Shown here: positions 27,164-40,382 of the stretch, piece by piece
How positions within the stretch are numbered: the stretch's first letter is position 1
Layout: every line of letters starts with the position of its first letter
Assembly: GCA_950022655.1 (NCBI GenBank)
Contig: OX465579.1
Coordinates: 138,641,118 to 138,705,117, forward strand
Reading direction: 5' to 3'
DNA from: Alentia gelatinosa
Lineage: Eukaryota; Annelida; Polychaeta; Phyllodocida; Polynoidae
Length of the DNA stretch: 64,000 nt
Position numbers and translations under genes: made by a program
The notes under the pieces: model-generated
Seen by the model: only the letters and a program-made list of their open reading frames with translations
Database searches by the model: none
What the model was told of the DNA's origin: nothing

Positions 27164-29710
27164 AAACCGAAGCTACCCGAGCAACTACATGATCAGAGGT
27201 GGCCCGCGGCGGAAGGGCCCAGCCATAATATTGATGGTATTAATGCTAACATCAGTAGCCCGGCTCATTGGCGACAACGTCGTTGTCCCTGACAATAGCC
27301 TCCAGTCAGCTGTGAGGCAGGCAGGGAGAAAGTGGGGGCAATATTCTTCTATTATGAGGTTAGTGTCATGTTATCCGGGCCTAGTTCCGACACCACCAGT
27401 TTTTCCTCATCTGAGTCATTGTTTTGGGTCCGGTAAATCTGGAAAGGCGGCAGGGAGGTGGCCATAATCTAGTACGACTGTCAATATTGTCTTTTTTTCG
27501 GGTCGTGTTTTGAGAAATGAAATGTCATCAAGGTCAATTACGAAAGCGAGGTGTCTGAGGTTACGAATCGTTGTGATATGGAATATAGGTCGTAGCACGG
27601 GCCTCCCCCGTATCAGACGCTTTCTTATTGCAGTTTCGAGAGAATTTGCAACTACTTTGGAAAATCTAATTGGCGCTAATAGATCAAATTTTCCACCATC
27701 TCAATTAACAACTATTCGGGCTATATTAGACAGTGATAATTACGTAAGATAAAATCGTCGATGTTCATTCCTATAGAAGATTTCACTATGATACTTCTAC
27801 CCATAAGGAAGAGGATGATTATAATCTAGCAAATGTAGATGGTCTCTTTTGAGGGTTGAATATCATATGATTTCTGAGAAAGATTGCCACTCAGTCAATA
27901 GACTAAAGACTAGACCTTTATTTTTATAGCCCCCATTATTACTAATGTACTCTCCCGAATACTTTTCAGTGAAATCCGTTCTGGAATTGAATAAATGTCC
28001 ATTAGAAATACAAAGTTACTCAAGTAAACGAGCATTAGACATACAATACTAATCTATAAATTTGTCTGCTACATTCAATCGCAGTCCTTTCAAGTCTTCC
28101 ACAACCCTCATAAAATGATTTGGTCATCAAAGATCCATAGTTCCCTGAACGGCAATAAAGGGTGTTCGGTTCTGGCCACGTCAAGATAAGGGACATGTCC
28201 TTTAAGACAACCCCTTTAACAGAGTCAGAACGCTTTGATATCTAAACCCTCCCACTCCTAAGCATTCAAGAAATCCCTGGCAGTGACTCAAATTTAGACA
28301 ACTAATGGAATGGGGCATGCTTTTTGCATAGCATTTTTAAGCCTTCCATGCAAGAGTCCATTTTCAGAGAGGACTTATCTGATACTGCCAATGCCATGCC
28401 ATTAAAATACAACCTTCGGTATTGTAATTGCCTTCAACTGCATATATCCAATTGCCAATAGAGTACTAATTCAGGTTGAGTTGACCGTGTTTGAAAATAC
28501 ACAATACATAGATGTTGCCGAACTGCGAAGGTCTGCGGAGCTATCGTTCATTGCCCAGCAGAGGAAAGTATGAGAATAACCCCTATAAACACCTATCCGC
28601 ACAAAATGTTTTCTAAAAGCAGAAAAACTAATTACTGTACTCCATGTCCGACTAAATGGTAGTGAAGGAAATACAATGCTGGTGATTCTAACCACGAGAG
28701 CTGTCGTTCGGTGGACTTTCTTGGTAAAGGTGCGCTGGTGGTCTGGGCAGGTAGTGGGTGGATGGTGGGTAGGAGTTAGGTGGGGTTGAGGGAGGGTGTG
28801 TGTGTGTGTTCCCATAGGGAGCACCCTGGCGTCAGCTGTCCGCGTGAAGTGCATACTAACGTGATAACACCAGACAGCTGCGCCTGTAGAATCTGCTCTC
28901 CATATCTGTTAGGAGCTGCTCAACAACTGTGTCAATGTGGCCGTGACACGACAGGTGTTAGCGCCTCACTGACTCGCCGACAACCCACCTCCTCCCGCAA
29001 CCCCCAAACCCCTTGCCCTCGGATCCTCATTTGACCACCTCATCATAGAATACCCCAATATTATAGTCGTATCAGGATAGATTCCTCCCTGCTTCCATTG
29101 AAACGAATTGGATATTTGTACATATATATATATATATTCCCAGTTATTTCCAGCCTTCTCATGAATAATTAGATATTCCTATCTCAAGTCCCTCCTGTTA
29201 TTGCCACCACCACACCACCCATTTCCAGCCTCTTCTCGAGTTCTACCCATCACCGAAACTATCATAATCACAAGCCCCACCCATCACAAGCCCAATCCAT
29301 CACACGACCCAACCATCACCAGCTTCACCTCTCACCAGCCCCACCCGCCACTGTTCCCATTCATGACCAGCGCCTCTTATCGTGGTCCATACTCACCTGC
29401 ACGGCCAGCGTAGATCTCTGTAGGGAGGGGACAGGACAGTGATCGGCTGTGACGGCTTAAGGCCGTTGTGGACTTCGCCCTTGAATAATTCACATCATGT
29501 TGCCGCACAGGTCTAGAGGTGCACAGGACACGTGAGGGACACCTCAAGAGGACAGCTTAGGGGGAAGCCTTAGGGAAAAGCATAGGAATATATATGCGCG
29601 GGGTTATGCTACGGAGTGGAAGGATATTCAATTTGATGTTAGTACTTGACGGGAACGTATACCCTATAAAATGTCAATTCCCTGGTTTAATGGAAAATAA
29701 TTTTGACATA

Positions 29711-29815
29711 GGATGGTGGCCGTAAACCTCTCAAGGTTGACTTCGTAATACACTCGCTAGCTCTCGTGTATTACTAGGCGTCGTAGTTTACGGCCGCCTG
29801 TATACAAAACCATCC
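29711..29815. repeat. 105-bp foldback repeat, copy A
   Basis: Outer arms GGATGGT (29711-29717) and ACCATCC (29809-29815), then GGCCGTAAAC (29718-29727) and GTTTACGGCC (29786-29795), then TAATACAC and GTGTATTA around the centre GCTAGC. The middle 60 bp or so is found again, inverted, at 45728-45788, so this is a dispersed family. Confidence 0.8.
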
Positions 29816-31405
29816 ATTGTCTATATATTCCCATACAAAGCCGGCGGAGATGCATGTACTAGATCCCTGCATCAATGTAAATTGTTAATTTGACTTGGGG
29901 ATATATTCTCAAAGCAGAAGCCCATAAGAAATCCGTTGTCAGTATGATATTTAAATTTTGGGATTAGTAGATTGATTATATGTAAGGTCTCTAGAATAAC
30001 CAGGTCTTCAGGTAGCTAGAGTTGCTTAACAGTTCTAGCAATTTGATGAGACCATCAAAGGCACAATTTTAACCTCTAGTCCTGTAAATCCTGAAAATTA
30101 TTGAGCTATCACCTTGGGAATAGTGACTTTCTTGTCTGCCACATTGAGAGGCAAAGTATTCTTGGAAACGGATTCCATTGCCTCAGTCTAGTTTTATTGA
30201 TAACACGATTACGTCATCACCTTTCAGAGATGCTAGGTGTACATCTGTGAAACTGTATGTCAATTAACTTAAAGAAAATTTAATTATAAAGCAGAATGTC
30301 GGGAATTTTGAAGCAGTCTCGTCATTAAGCAAGGTGCCAGGGTGGCTGTTCATGCAGTCTAACTTCTTCTTCTGTTATTCTTCATGTAACATTTGTTTTA
30401 ATTAGTCTAGTAATAGGATTGCGGGGCTGACTAATTAGGGACTGATGAAGGTCTTTCAGACCCCCCTTGTCATAATCCTGTAGCATTTGTAGCAAGTTTG
30501 CCGTATCAGTAAACGTATGGTTTAAATTGCAGAAAGTGTCAGGGACTAGATATATCGTAGACCAGGGCAGATATCATTGTGTATCATGTTAATTAGATAT
30601 ATTCGCTGTTGCACAAGACACATTTGACGCCAAGATTAAAGGGAGTTGTTAAACTAAATATGCCGCATACATTCCCACGATTTTCCCTTATTGAGATAGA
30701 AACCTCAATAATATTTGTTTATGGAAGGATATGTGTTCTTTTACAACAGTACCCTTTGAGTTAGGTCACCTCCCTGCCGCTAATACGGATATTCGTGCGT
30801 CCGTTTATTGTTAATTACCATAGAAAAGGATACGAGATTTACTGATCAAATAATAGAATTTTCCGGAAGATATCGGAATTAGACAGTGAACATTAGCTCA
30901 TGGCCCATTACACGGATTGAGCAGCCTTGAGCAAGGCTGAGCAGTTCGTGCAAGGCTCTCCGTCTTCCCCCGCTGTCTAACCCTGAAAAGGGAGCATGTT
31001 CCCTGGTGAATAAAAATACCATCAAGCAGTCTCATCGTCAGTTTCGTAATTAACACCAATTAGAGACATGACAACGCAATAATAAGGTTGGAGGAGCTGG
31101 CAGAGGGTGAATGGTGTGGAGTTCTAAAGTCTCAGTGTGCTCCTGACTTCAAAACACCAGATACCGTTGTTGTTTCTTCAAACTTGACGAACAGATAATT
31201 ATTCATACACTCGAGCAAGGTGATAGATATAATGTATGATGCTTATCTGGAGTAATTATAATTTAATACTTAACAACGGATGTACGGCTCCGACCATTGG
31301 TACACTGTGGACTACGGGCCTGGTGGGTTAATGTGATCGGAGTAAAGTAGATAACTATAACAATAACGACACGACTGATTCATTGACGCATGTAGCTTGG
31401 TCACC

Positions 31406-31458
31406 ATGGAGCTGTTTCAAAACGTGGGTTAAGTCTATGGTTTTGAAACAGCTCCCAT
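31406..31458. repeat. Short hairpin repeat
   Basis: ATGGAGCTGTTTCAAAAC (31406-31423) is followed after 16 nt by GTTTTGAAACAGCTCCCAT (31440-31458), an 18-19 bp inverted repeat with one unpaired base. It is probably a very short MITE or its remnant. Confidence 0.75.
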
Positions 31459-32236
31459 ATCTGCTAAAATATATGTTTCATTGTTCTTGCCCTTAGCGGG
31501 AGATATCACTCTGGGTGACGTGGTGCTACAATTTAGATATGATTATTGTTATATCAATAAGGCTTCCTTCCAAAAGCCTTCCCTCTAACAACCAGGAATG
31601 TCACATAATGACACTTTCCCAGCTGATCGACCAAGGTGCAGAAGAAAAACACCGCCAAATACAAGTATTACCTCTCTACAGTGGATCCCAAAGGGGGTTG
31701 GGGTGGGATTGGAGGTGTTCGGAGAGATGGTGACTGTGGTAGAAGTTGGGTGGAGTGATGTATAGGAGGGGGCCGGGGTGTGTCCCCAGGACCAATTGAT
31801 TATCGTAACGCTACTGAGGTACTGAGCTGTTTCAAGGGTAATTGAGAGCCGGTTGTAGACTAATCACGGAGGGACTTCCGGTTAAACAGGAAGAAGTGAG
31901 TTCGAGGGTTTAGAGTGTGTACGGTTAAGGGGAGAGGTTGTTAATCAATGCAGCTGTACGATCTGGGTGTCACATGATTCCTTAGAAAACAATATAATAT
32001 ATAAAGGAGATAAAATGGGAACTTGTTTCCCTACCCAGCCATTTGCAGAATTTATACACATGTGTATATCGATATGTGTTAATGCGTTCAATCCGCCCTT
32101 ATTACAGAGTCCGTTCTCATCCCTTGTTTACGTGGTGTGGGAACTAAAGGAACTCTCACCTCATAGATTCGATCACTATCAAATCCAAAGTAATTCTAAT
32201 AGAACATATTGGACGTTAACCTACCCAAACAATGAT

Positions 32237-32293
<57 letters not shown>
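32237..32293. repeat. (AAC)19 microsatellite
   Basis: Nineteen perfect trinucleotide units. The poly-Asn open frame across it is not a gene. Confidence 0.97.
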
Positions 32294-32294
<1 letters not shown>

Positions 32295-35200
32295 TATTGC
32301 AGAGTCAGCAATATGAATTCAGGATCACGGTCAATGAACAAGATTATTAATATTTTTCCTCTTTTGAACCTCTCCCTGTATGTGCTAACCTCTTAAATAC
32401 TACCTCGATTGATTTGTAGCAAATAGTTCTGATGATCTCTCCAAATTCATTCTCTTTGTTTGATTTAAGCTACATTACAATCAAGGCTTACTTGTAATTC
32501 ACTTTCAAATATGATTACCCATTCAGGGCTAGTAGTATTTTAACCGTCGCTGTGTCAGTCTTCTTCATATCCCCGTCCCCTTCCATTGTTCGTTCCCGTC
32601 CGCTCCCTTTCCACACCATTTATTCCTTTCTATATTCTCCCCTTTCCCTATTCTTTGGCACCCTCTCAGCGCAGCCCACCTGACCACCACACATCATATC
32701 TATTTGTCTGCGTGTCATGTATATGAATGTCGCCTACAGTTTACGTCAGGAATCTTGTGTGTATCTACATGCTTATATGTTTGTATGTGTGTAAGTGCCA
32801 AACCTACAAGACCTGATATCTCATCTCTTTCAATCAAGAAAGTGGAAACAGGGTATATGATCATGATCTCATTCCTCGTCTCGGTGCAACATTCTGTTTC
32901 AAGCCTGGGCAACATATATGCCATCCATTACAGACCATCAGGGTCCGTATTGAAGTTCAGATAAAATGACCTTATTTTGGAATTTATGAACCGAACGGTA
33001 AGAAATATCCCGAACTGGAAAATATATGCGTAACCCATGATAGCTTATCTACTATGATTGTCCATCATCGAACAGGTATACCGCTTTATAAGAACGGAAT
33101 GGTCCTCCTTTATCTGATAATACATAATATACATTTTCAGGAAAATATTAATGTATGAATGTTATCTTACTTGTTGCCAGCTGATAATTGTTTTGAAATA
33201 GTTACGACAGCCCATTACTGTCTCAACAATACGCATTTCCAGTCTTATACGTTCGCCGTTATATTACATCAGTCTTCTTCTATGCACTCATCTGTTGTGT
33301 AATCGTTGTTTTCAGCTGCTTGAAATATGTTATAGAGGCAGAAGGATATAGAAAACCTGCACTATCTATTTCACAAGGTCAAGACCTCAGGAATTACTCC
33401 TGTACTTGTTGTTCTGATGTGTAAGTCATAAAGGTGCAGGAGCCTCACAATTGTCTATGGTAGAGGAATGACTAGGATTGTAAAATGGCCACATAGCTAA
33501 CGCTATTCCCCAATATTGTGCCTGGTATACATACACGTCAATGCTATCAATGTTCAATTTCAATGTGTCGTACACAGGAAAACCCTGAGATGCAGCTGAT
33601 GTAATTTTGTTATTCATTAATAAGGGAGGATGCCTTAAAGAGGTGCATTTTCTTGGTATTTACAAACTTTATCTTTTCATTAATTTATAAGAATTTTGCA
33701 TGTTTTTTTTACCTTTGCATTTTTAGGTGGTGACTGCGCAGAAATTCAACATATCTCTCCTATATAACTTATCAAGCGTTTAATATATTTTCTAGACATG
33801 GAATAGTTCAACCTAAATATCATTATTTTCTCCACATCCTTTTGTTTAACGTTTACACAGGGGCGATGTACTTATTTCACAAAGGTGTATTCAAACCATG
33901 TTATTTGCCAATCGGGCGAGAAATGACCAACTGCCCAACAGGCTTGCTTGGCTTCATGTTTTGCTGCACAAGTAGATATCCTTCCCTTTATTAGTCTAGC
34001 TGCTTAATTGTGGTTAAACATCAAACCACATCATTATCATCCAGCAATACCACAGGCCCCATAAAGTGAAGAACACAACACTTCCTACACATTTACAAAT
34101 AAATGATATGGAAAGAGTGGCAATACCTGTTTGCATTATCTTTGTAACATGGAAAACGTTAAGACATATATTTGTTGGTTCCCTTTCCCACTTGGAAAAT
34201 TGGATATATCAAACATGTTACCATGCATCCATGCTGCAGTGTCCGCATGGTGTGGCTAATATCAATCAAATACACAAGATCTTTCGGATATATATCACCT
34301 ACTAGGTGATTGACACAAAACTACAAAAGAAAGCGCACAGCACATACTATCTGCTCATTTATTTCTCTTTGTATACTGTTGCTTATGCATGGAATAGTCC
34401 CCTCTACAATTCTGTCGTGTGGTGCTTCTGGTTCAATATCGTGTCTAACACAAGGGGTTCAGAACAAGACTATAGCATTCTGTATCATGTTGTAATCTTC
34501 CTCTCCAGGTGAGCGCACCGACGAACTATGCCACTGCACCGCTTTATATGGCCTGCGAGGAAGCTCTCTGCAATGTCTTTGAAAGATGAAATTTAGGATT
34601 TGTTTCTCTTGGATGAAAAAAAAGAATAAAACGCCCTCAACCACACATAAAGATTGTTAGCAATCACAATAGGTCCCTAAGTGTGTTTCCGTTCATGTTC
34701 CAGTAAATACCACCTCCCATAACTGTCTATTGTAGATAGGTAAACCCATGCAGACATTTTTGTCCAAATGCCAAACAATAGATTCTACAAACGACTGAAC
34801 TACAAAGCTATTGAAGGCCAACTTTTTCAGTATTCTTCTTCCTCTATTTTCCAAACGCAGAACCATATATGCTTTGCTAGCTCCATAGAGTAGTTGCCAT
34901 ATCTATGTTGTCAGTAGCGTCACCGTTTTGTCTTGCATCCAAAGGCATTACCTCATATCTATCGACGGCCATAGAGAGTGGTAAAAGGTGCATAAGAACT
35001 CTACAATGCCAAAGGCAGTATATAGATACATAATAATTGCTGTACTTAATTTTAAATTAGTACCCTAATGGTTCCGATACTTCCGTTTGAATGCTTCTTG
35101 TTCACTTAGTATTTCCCCTCATGCTCCTTATTCAGTTCTCGCCAGTCATGTAATCCGGGTAGTTCTTATGCAAGTTACGTTTATTTTCTTTTTCCATATT

Positions 35201-35805
35201 GTAGCGTCGCAGAATACATAATGTATTCCAAGTAAGATTTTTGTCATTTTACTATGTTGTTGGGTACTTGGTATAACCTACAACGCTATACAATCTTGCG
35301 AGCATCTATTCCCCCAGAAAAGCACGATCCTCCCCCAATAACGTCAGACGCATATCATTGCCATGGCAACACTGAACGAACAGATCTGTCTTAAACCAGA
35401 AGGAACTCTCATGTCACGAGACTTTTACGACATATGCACTTCGGCTACATTATTTTCATTCATCCTAAAATGAAACAACACAACCACCCCATAGTTGCGA
35501 TGGCAATTGAACGTCTACATTAAGCATCAGCTTGCTAACGGCTTATCTTAATCCAAATACCCCATTTTATCCCCATTACAAAGCCTTGGTGTACACAAAT
35601 ATATATTTATATAACAATTAGGATTATATTTTCTCTATATATTAACATCCTACAGCAAGACATGGTTCTCTGCCCTTTTGCAAGCATTGAATGCAGATGT
35701 AAACAATCATATAACCTCCTTTCTGGTGTTTAACCTACCTGTCTGGTCTACCTATCCTATGACTATGACCCATCATGTACTCTTCCTTCCACCGTCTCCT
35801 ACTCT

Positions 35806-35878
35806 TACTACTACTACTACTACTACAATCCTACTACTACTAATACTACTACTACTACCTACTACTACCTACTACCCT
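35806..35878. repeat. (CTA)n imperfect microsatellite
   Basis: Runs of CTACTA interrupted by ATC, AAT and CTAC variants. Confidence 0.85.
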
Positions 35879-36832
35879 CTATTACGACCAGGGAGTCAGC
35901 CTCCCAGATGCAGTCTGTACACTAGAGACCCAGAACCCAGGTCTCACCTATCTCTTTCTCCATCGCAAGGGCCCCTCGCACCAAGCCATGCCTCTTTCAT
36001 CCAACAGTGGCGCTCTACCGTTGGGCAAAAGTTCCTTTGTTTACATTGGTGGTTACTGGTGTCGAGTATGCAAACATAGCTTTTTTTCATATAGTCTCTG
36101 TCACATGCAGTCCTGGCCAAAGGTGATTGCTAATATTAAGGCTCGCTTTTCTAACCTTGAGATGTGTCTTGTAATGATGAGCTAAGCCTATTGTTAAGCA
36201 AAGCGTAACCGTAATATGGAGGTATTATGCACACTAGAAATTAAGATATTTTAATGGTATACGTGCCTTTATTTAAGAGTCGATGATCTTAATTGTATGG
36301 TCCGATTTTGAATAATAAAAACCTACAATAAAGGTAGTATGTCCTATATAGATCACTAGAAAAAGGATTGCTATATATAAGGATAGTCAGACACACGCTG
36401 ACTGCGTTGGGTTTGGTCTGCTTCAACACATGTCGCTTAGAGTATGTACGTAATAAACACGCTTAACTTGATATAAATAGCAAATCTATGATGCCTTATT
36501 GCGCAGGAAAATGTTCCACCGTATGTATTACATATAGTCTCTGCCTCCTCACACTAACAATGGCTAAACATTTTATGGTAACACCTTGTAACCATAATCC
36601 ACACATATGTTATCTCTCATGTGCTCCTCCATTCCTCATTGCATGTCATTTCCTCAGCGCATTACTTGATAACTGAAAATGCCACCATTTACTAACATGT
36701 ACATATAGTTACATATGCTAACTTCTAACATGTGGGAAAGGGAATTTACAAACATAACTAAATTTTCAGGAGCTTACATTGGCTGATTGGTTGACCTGTT
36801 AATCATTATTGGCATTCTTCCTCTGTTTCTAG

Positions 36833-36930
36833 TGCCGTGGAGTACGGTATGAACAACGAGAATCTAAGCATATCAGCAATCAGAACTATACGAGTGTTGC
36901 GGCCCTTACGTGCTATCAACAGAATTCCAA
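36833..36930 (+). CDS. Cav3 calcium channel alpha-1, repeat I S3-S4 exon (voltage sensor)
   Basis: Ninety-eight nt between a ttctag acceptor and a gtaagt donor. The first base completes the Gly codon begun in the previous exon. The product continues [15 protein letters not shown] and then S4, [15 protein letters not shown], with arginines at every third position. This is the voltage-sensing helix that moves on depolarisation, and it is almost identical to other Cav3 repeat I S4 segments. The exon ends ATT CCA A; the last A joins GT of the next exon to make the Ser of the conserved Pro-Ser-Met-Arg-Ile. Length, phases and sequence leave little doubt. Confidence 0.97.
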
Positions 36931-37004
36931 GTAAGTATGATACATTTTCCATATATATATCTGCCAGGCGGACCAAAATGGCGCAGATATTGGCTGTATT
37001 CTTA

Positions 37005-37470
37005 TGTTGCGTTTTCACCTCCCGATTATGACCACCACTTGTGGTATTTAGCACCGCCGACCGATTATGAGATACTTAAAAAAAAAAAAAATCGTCAGGT
37101 GGAGACGAAAAGGGTTACCGAATTTTCTCTCCAACTTTTCGCAATATTGCGGCGCAAACTGACTTGTTAGGCCACTGACGATATCAAACGAGGTTGAATT
37201 AATCGGTGGCGGTGACTTAAAGTCGGTCAGTGGTCACCTTTTTTTCTTCACGCCACCGATTTCTATGTTAGTTTAGGAAGGGTTAATCCTCAGGCTAGTC
37301 AGGTCCTATGCACATGGGACACATAATAGTTCGCCAGGTGGAAACAGGGTGTGTATTTTGGGGTTAATTATTGTTATCATAGAGAATTTCTCAAGAGGAC
37401 CACCGACCGACCTTTGTAGAAAGTGCACATAATCGGTGGCGTTGTCATCTGCAGGTGGAAAAGCCGCATT
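37005..37470. mobile_element. Probable degenerate MITE with inverted AATCGGTGGCG motifs
   Basis: GCGTTTTCACCT near 37010 and AGGTGGAAAAGC near 37455 form imperfect ends. Inside, CCGATTATG/CATAATCGG and AATCGGTGGCG/CGCCACCGAT occur in both orientations (near 37200, 37248 and 37430). The ends are imperfect and no target duplication is clear. A poly-A run lies at about 37078-37091. Confidence 0.45.
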
Positions 37471-40235
37471 ACCAACACTTAAAGGTGTCATCGGCATGAA
37501 GAAGCCTTGGTGTATTCTCAAATGCATAACAAGACAAGACGCCAGGTTTATGATAGTTGTAGTTGACCTTCCGATTAATGCATCTAAACCGAAAGTGAAA
37601 GTTATGATTCTATGAGCTATTACATACAAATTACATTGTAGTAGCAATAAGAGTTATAACTCGAGAAAATCAAAACCTTTCGTGCGTCTTGCAATAGTTT
37701 TAGTAAAATTGTTGTATTGTATTGCTAATACCAAAGAGAGCAGACAGGGCTAGATCAATAGAGATTATCCTATCGTAAAGATTCGAACTTCAAAAACATA
37801 TAACCCCCTCGATTTGTACAAGGAGAAGTCATTATTGGTTTTTATTATAGTGTTTTTTACTATCTAAGGTGGTATCAGAGCAAGGTCCAATCTATATGAT
37901 ACGGACACCAGGCAAACAGTGACACAACCGAGGCCCGAACTAAAAACCCCGCTATCCGCTAGACGGTGATTTAGTCCAACGTTTGGGGGAAACACTTGTG
38001 CTCTTGACATTTAAACCCGATGCGAAGAAATGCCAAAGTGCGACCCTCCCGGCGCCTTGGTGGGGACAATGGTTCTCCATAGCATGGCAAAGAATTCTCA
38101 GCGTCTCCCTTGATGCTTCTGTGGATGAAACTATGTCAACATTGGCGGGTAACACGATTACTGTGCAACCTTTTTGTCCCCCACGTTATCGCTGAACCAC
38201 CAAACTGAGCTCAGTTCTCGATCCTCGATAGCAGTTACGATTATCGCCACGGAGCACCAAAAATCCTTAGCATTGTTGTGTTTGGATGTTAAGGCTTTTA
38301 TGGCAGATCAAAAATAGGAGTCATATCACAGTGTGGGGAAATCTATGAAATGGGATTGGTAGCAAGCAATAGCAATAACCTTTCTAACTAAAACGCGAAC
38401 CACTGTCCCTCCGGTCCCCGTGCAGGGGCGCTACCTACTGAGATGTCATGCCACCCTGTCAAGAGGTCGTTCGTTCCTTTGCTACCACGCGATACGTCCT
38501 CACCTGAATATACATGCAGAAAGTGTTCTCTGCTCTCTATCTTGAAGCAATGGTTTTCATTTTCTATCCATGGTCAATATTCCAGAAGGTATGTTCAACT
38601 ATTTAGCAAGTATAACATTTAGAGCTTACAAGGAATCATTTCTTTGAAGACACACATGGTGATTGTTGATGCAAGACCAAGTATAAAACATTTTCCATTT
38701 TTTGGTTATTTCAGAAGCTAGTATTGACATTGTATGCATGGACCTTTTCTTGATTAAGGCCATTTGTACCATAGGGCTCTTTCAACTCTATCGCTCTTAG
38801 AAAGAAAGAAATTATCCATGAATTCATTAATGCACCATTTCATTTGGCATATTCATCTGGAAAGTTTACACGTTCTCTTTATGCTACACTTCACTCAGAA
38901 GATAAAACAGTAGTACCAAAACGAACAGTCTTTCTGGGGGACTGAAAGCATTTTCCCCATTTTCTCCACATCAGGTTAAATTGAAATATGAACAAGTAAA
39001 TATCGGTTCAAAGTATTCTGATGTGTGACGATCTGTATGATTTATCATTACACATAATATTACACAACTCTAGAGATACTTACAAGGTGGGTGTCTCGAA
39101 TATGGGTGCACTCTGGATTTCCGTGAGGCTGGCGTACAGTGCCCACAAGTTGGACCCTCAGCACCAGGGGTAATAGAGGCAATATGTCCAGCGGACATTG
39201 GCAGGGCATCTGGGGAGTTGGCATTCGTGTGGCGGGTGAGGATTGTAATGGTGGTGCGTGGGGCATGTCCCACAGAGCCCACCGAGCCGCCCCTCTCTCT
39301 TTACACGCCGACCCAGTGCAGCTATTACTGCCGTAAATCTTACAGGCAGGATGCAACTTATATGCCGACCATGCACGTGGGAACGAGCGGAAATTCCTCT
39401 TCCCGCGAGGGACGATTTAAGCTACCATGATTAAATACCATCATACGGCTCGCCTCCCACCCCTTCCTCCAGACCTGAGAGGGTGGGGGGAGACGGTCCC
39501 TTATGGGTCTTATTAGGCAGAGTGGAGTAGGAGAAGAAGGCGTAGTAGGGGTGCCGTGTGGATAGAAACTTATACGTGTCATTGTATGAACAACAATAGT
39601 GAGACTAAAAGAGAAGGCGAACATCCTATCAAATGATTGTTCGGACATTATTTTGACAGAAAAAAAACAAAGAACTAAAAATAAAAAAATAATAGGGAAA
39701 GACCACTGATTAATGTCTTGGGATCCTCTACTCAACCTTTTCCAATAGGTCATATAATATTGTGAATACTTCATTTGCGATATAGACACTTGTTACCATA
39801 TATATATACACATATATATACACATATATATACATATATGTATTGCAACGGTTTGAACATAATAGCATCGCTAAATCGGAACTATTTTTTTTGACACAAG
39901 AAGCAGGTAGATTGACTCGTGCCCCCTGTTTAAAGCCCTCGTGTCATATGAAATATAGGGTAAGACGTGGCGGTTTAGGTGCTACCCCTATCGCATTTAC
40001 GACCACAAATATTCTCCCAACGCAAACCTCACACGAGGTTACACGAACGGAGAAAACTTACCCTCATGTCATATGAATTTACATAAACGTCTATTATGTG
40101 ATAAAAAGAGGTTAAAACAGTGAAAGGTCTATGAGTTAATATAATACCCAGTACCCAGTATTTGTTGTCAGATATCGATATAGCGCTATCGCGAAGGCCT
40201 CGGGACCATATGGCGAGGGGGCAGAGCATACTATA

Positions 40236-40382
40236 CAGGAAACCCATGAAAGTTTAGGGTCTGAGCTCGTATCCCATCGAGTTTGAATCACATAGTAATT
40301 CACAAGGCGAAGCCGCGTGAATTGCTATGTGATTCAAATGAGATGGGATCGAGCTCTGACCCTAAACTTGAATGGGTTTCTG
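40236..40382. mobile_element. 147-bp hairpin MITE
   Basis: The left arm 40236-40303 and right arm 40317-40382 are reverse complements with a few mismatches or one-base gaps. They run from CAGGAAACCCAT through GTTTAGGGTCTGAGCTCG to TGAATCACATAG. The loop is only 13 nt. Such a nearly loop-less foldback is typical of a non-autonomous DNA element. Confidence 0.85.

Larger units (their letters stand above)
23882..36832 (+). other. Intron within repeat I (12.95 kb)
   Basis: The intron runs from the gtaagt donor to the ctctgtttctag acceptor. It contains a 17-C run (27147-27163), two close CACGTG motifs (26508, 26527), a 105-bp foldback repeat (29711-29815), a small hairpin (31406-31458) and an (AAC)19 repeat (32237-32293). 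I see no additional channel exon; residues on either side join without a gap (Gly codon split GG/T). Confidence 0.85.

Noticed and set aside
31967..32350. Poly-Asn protein
   Set aside because: Translation of the (AAC)19 repeat.
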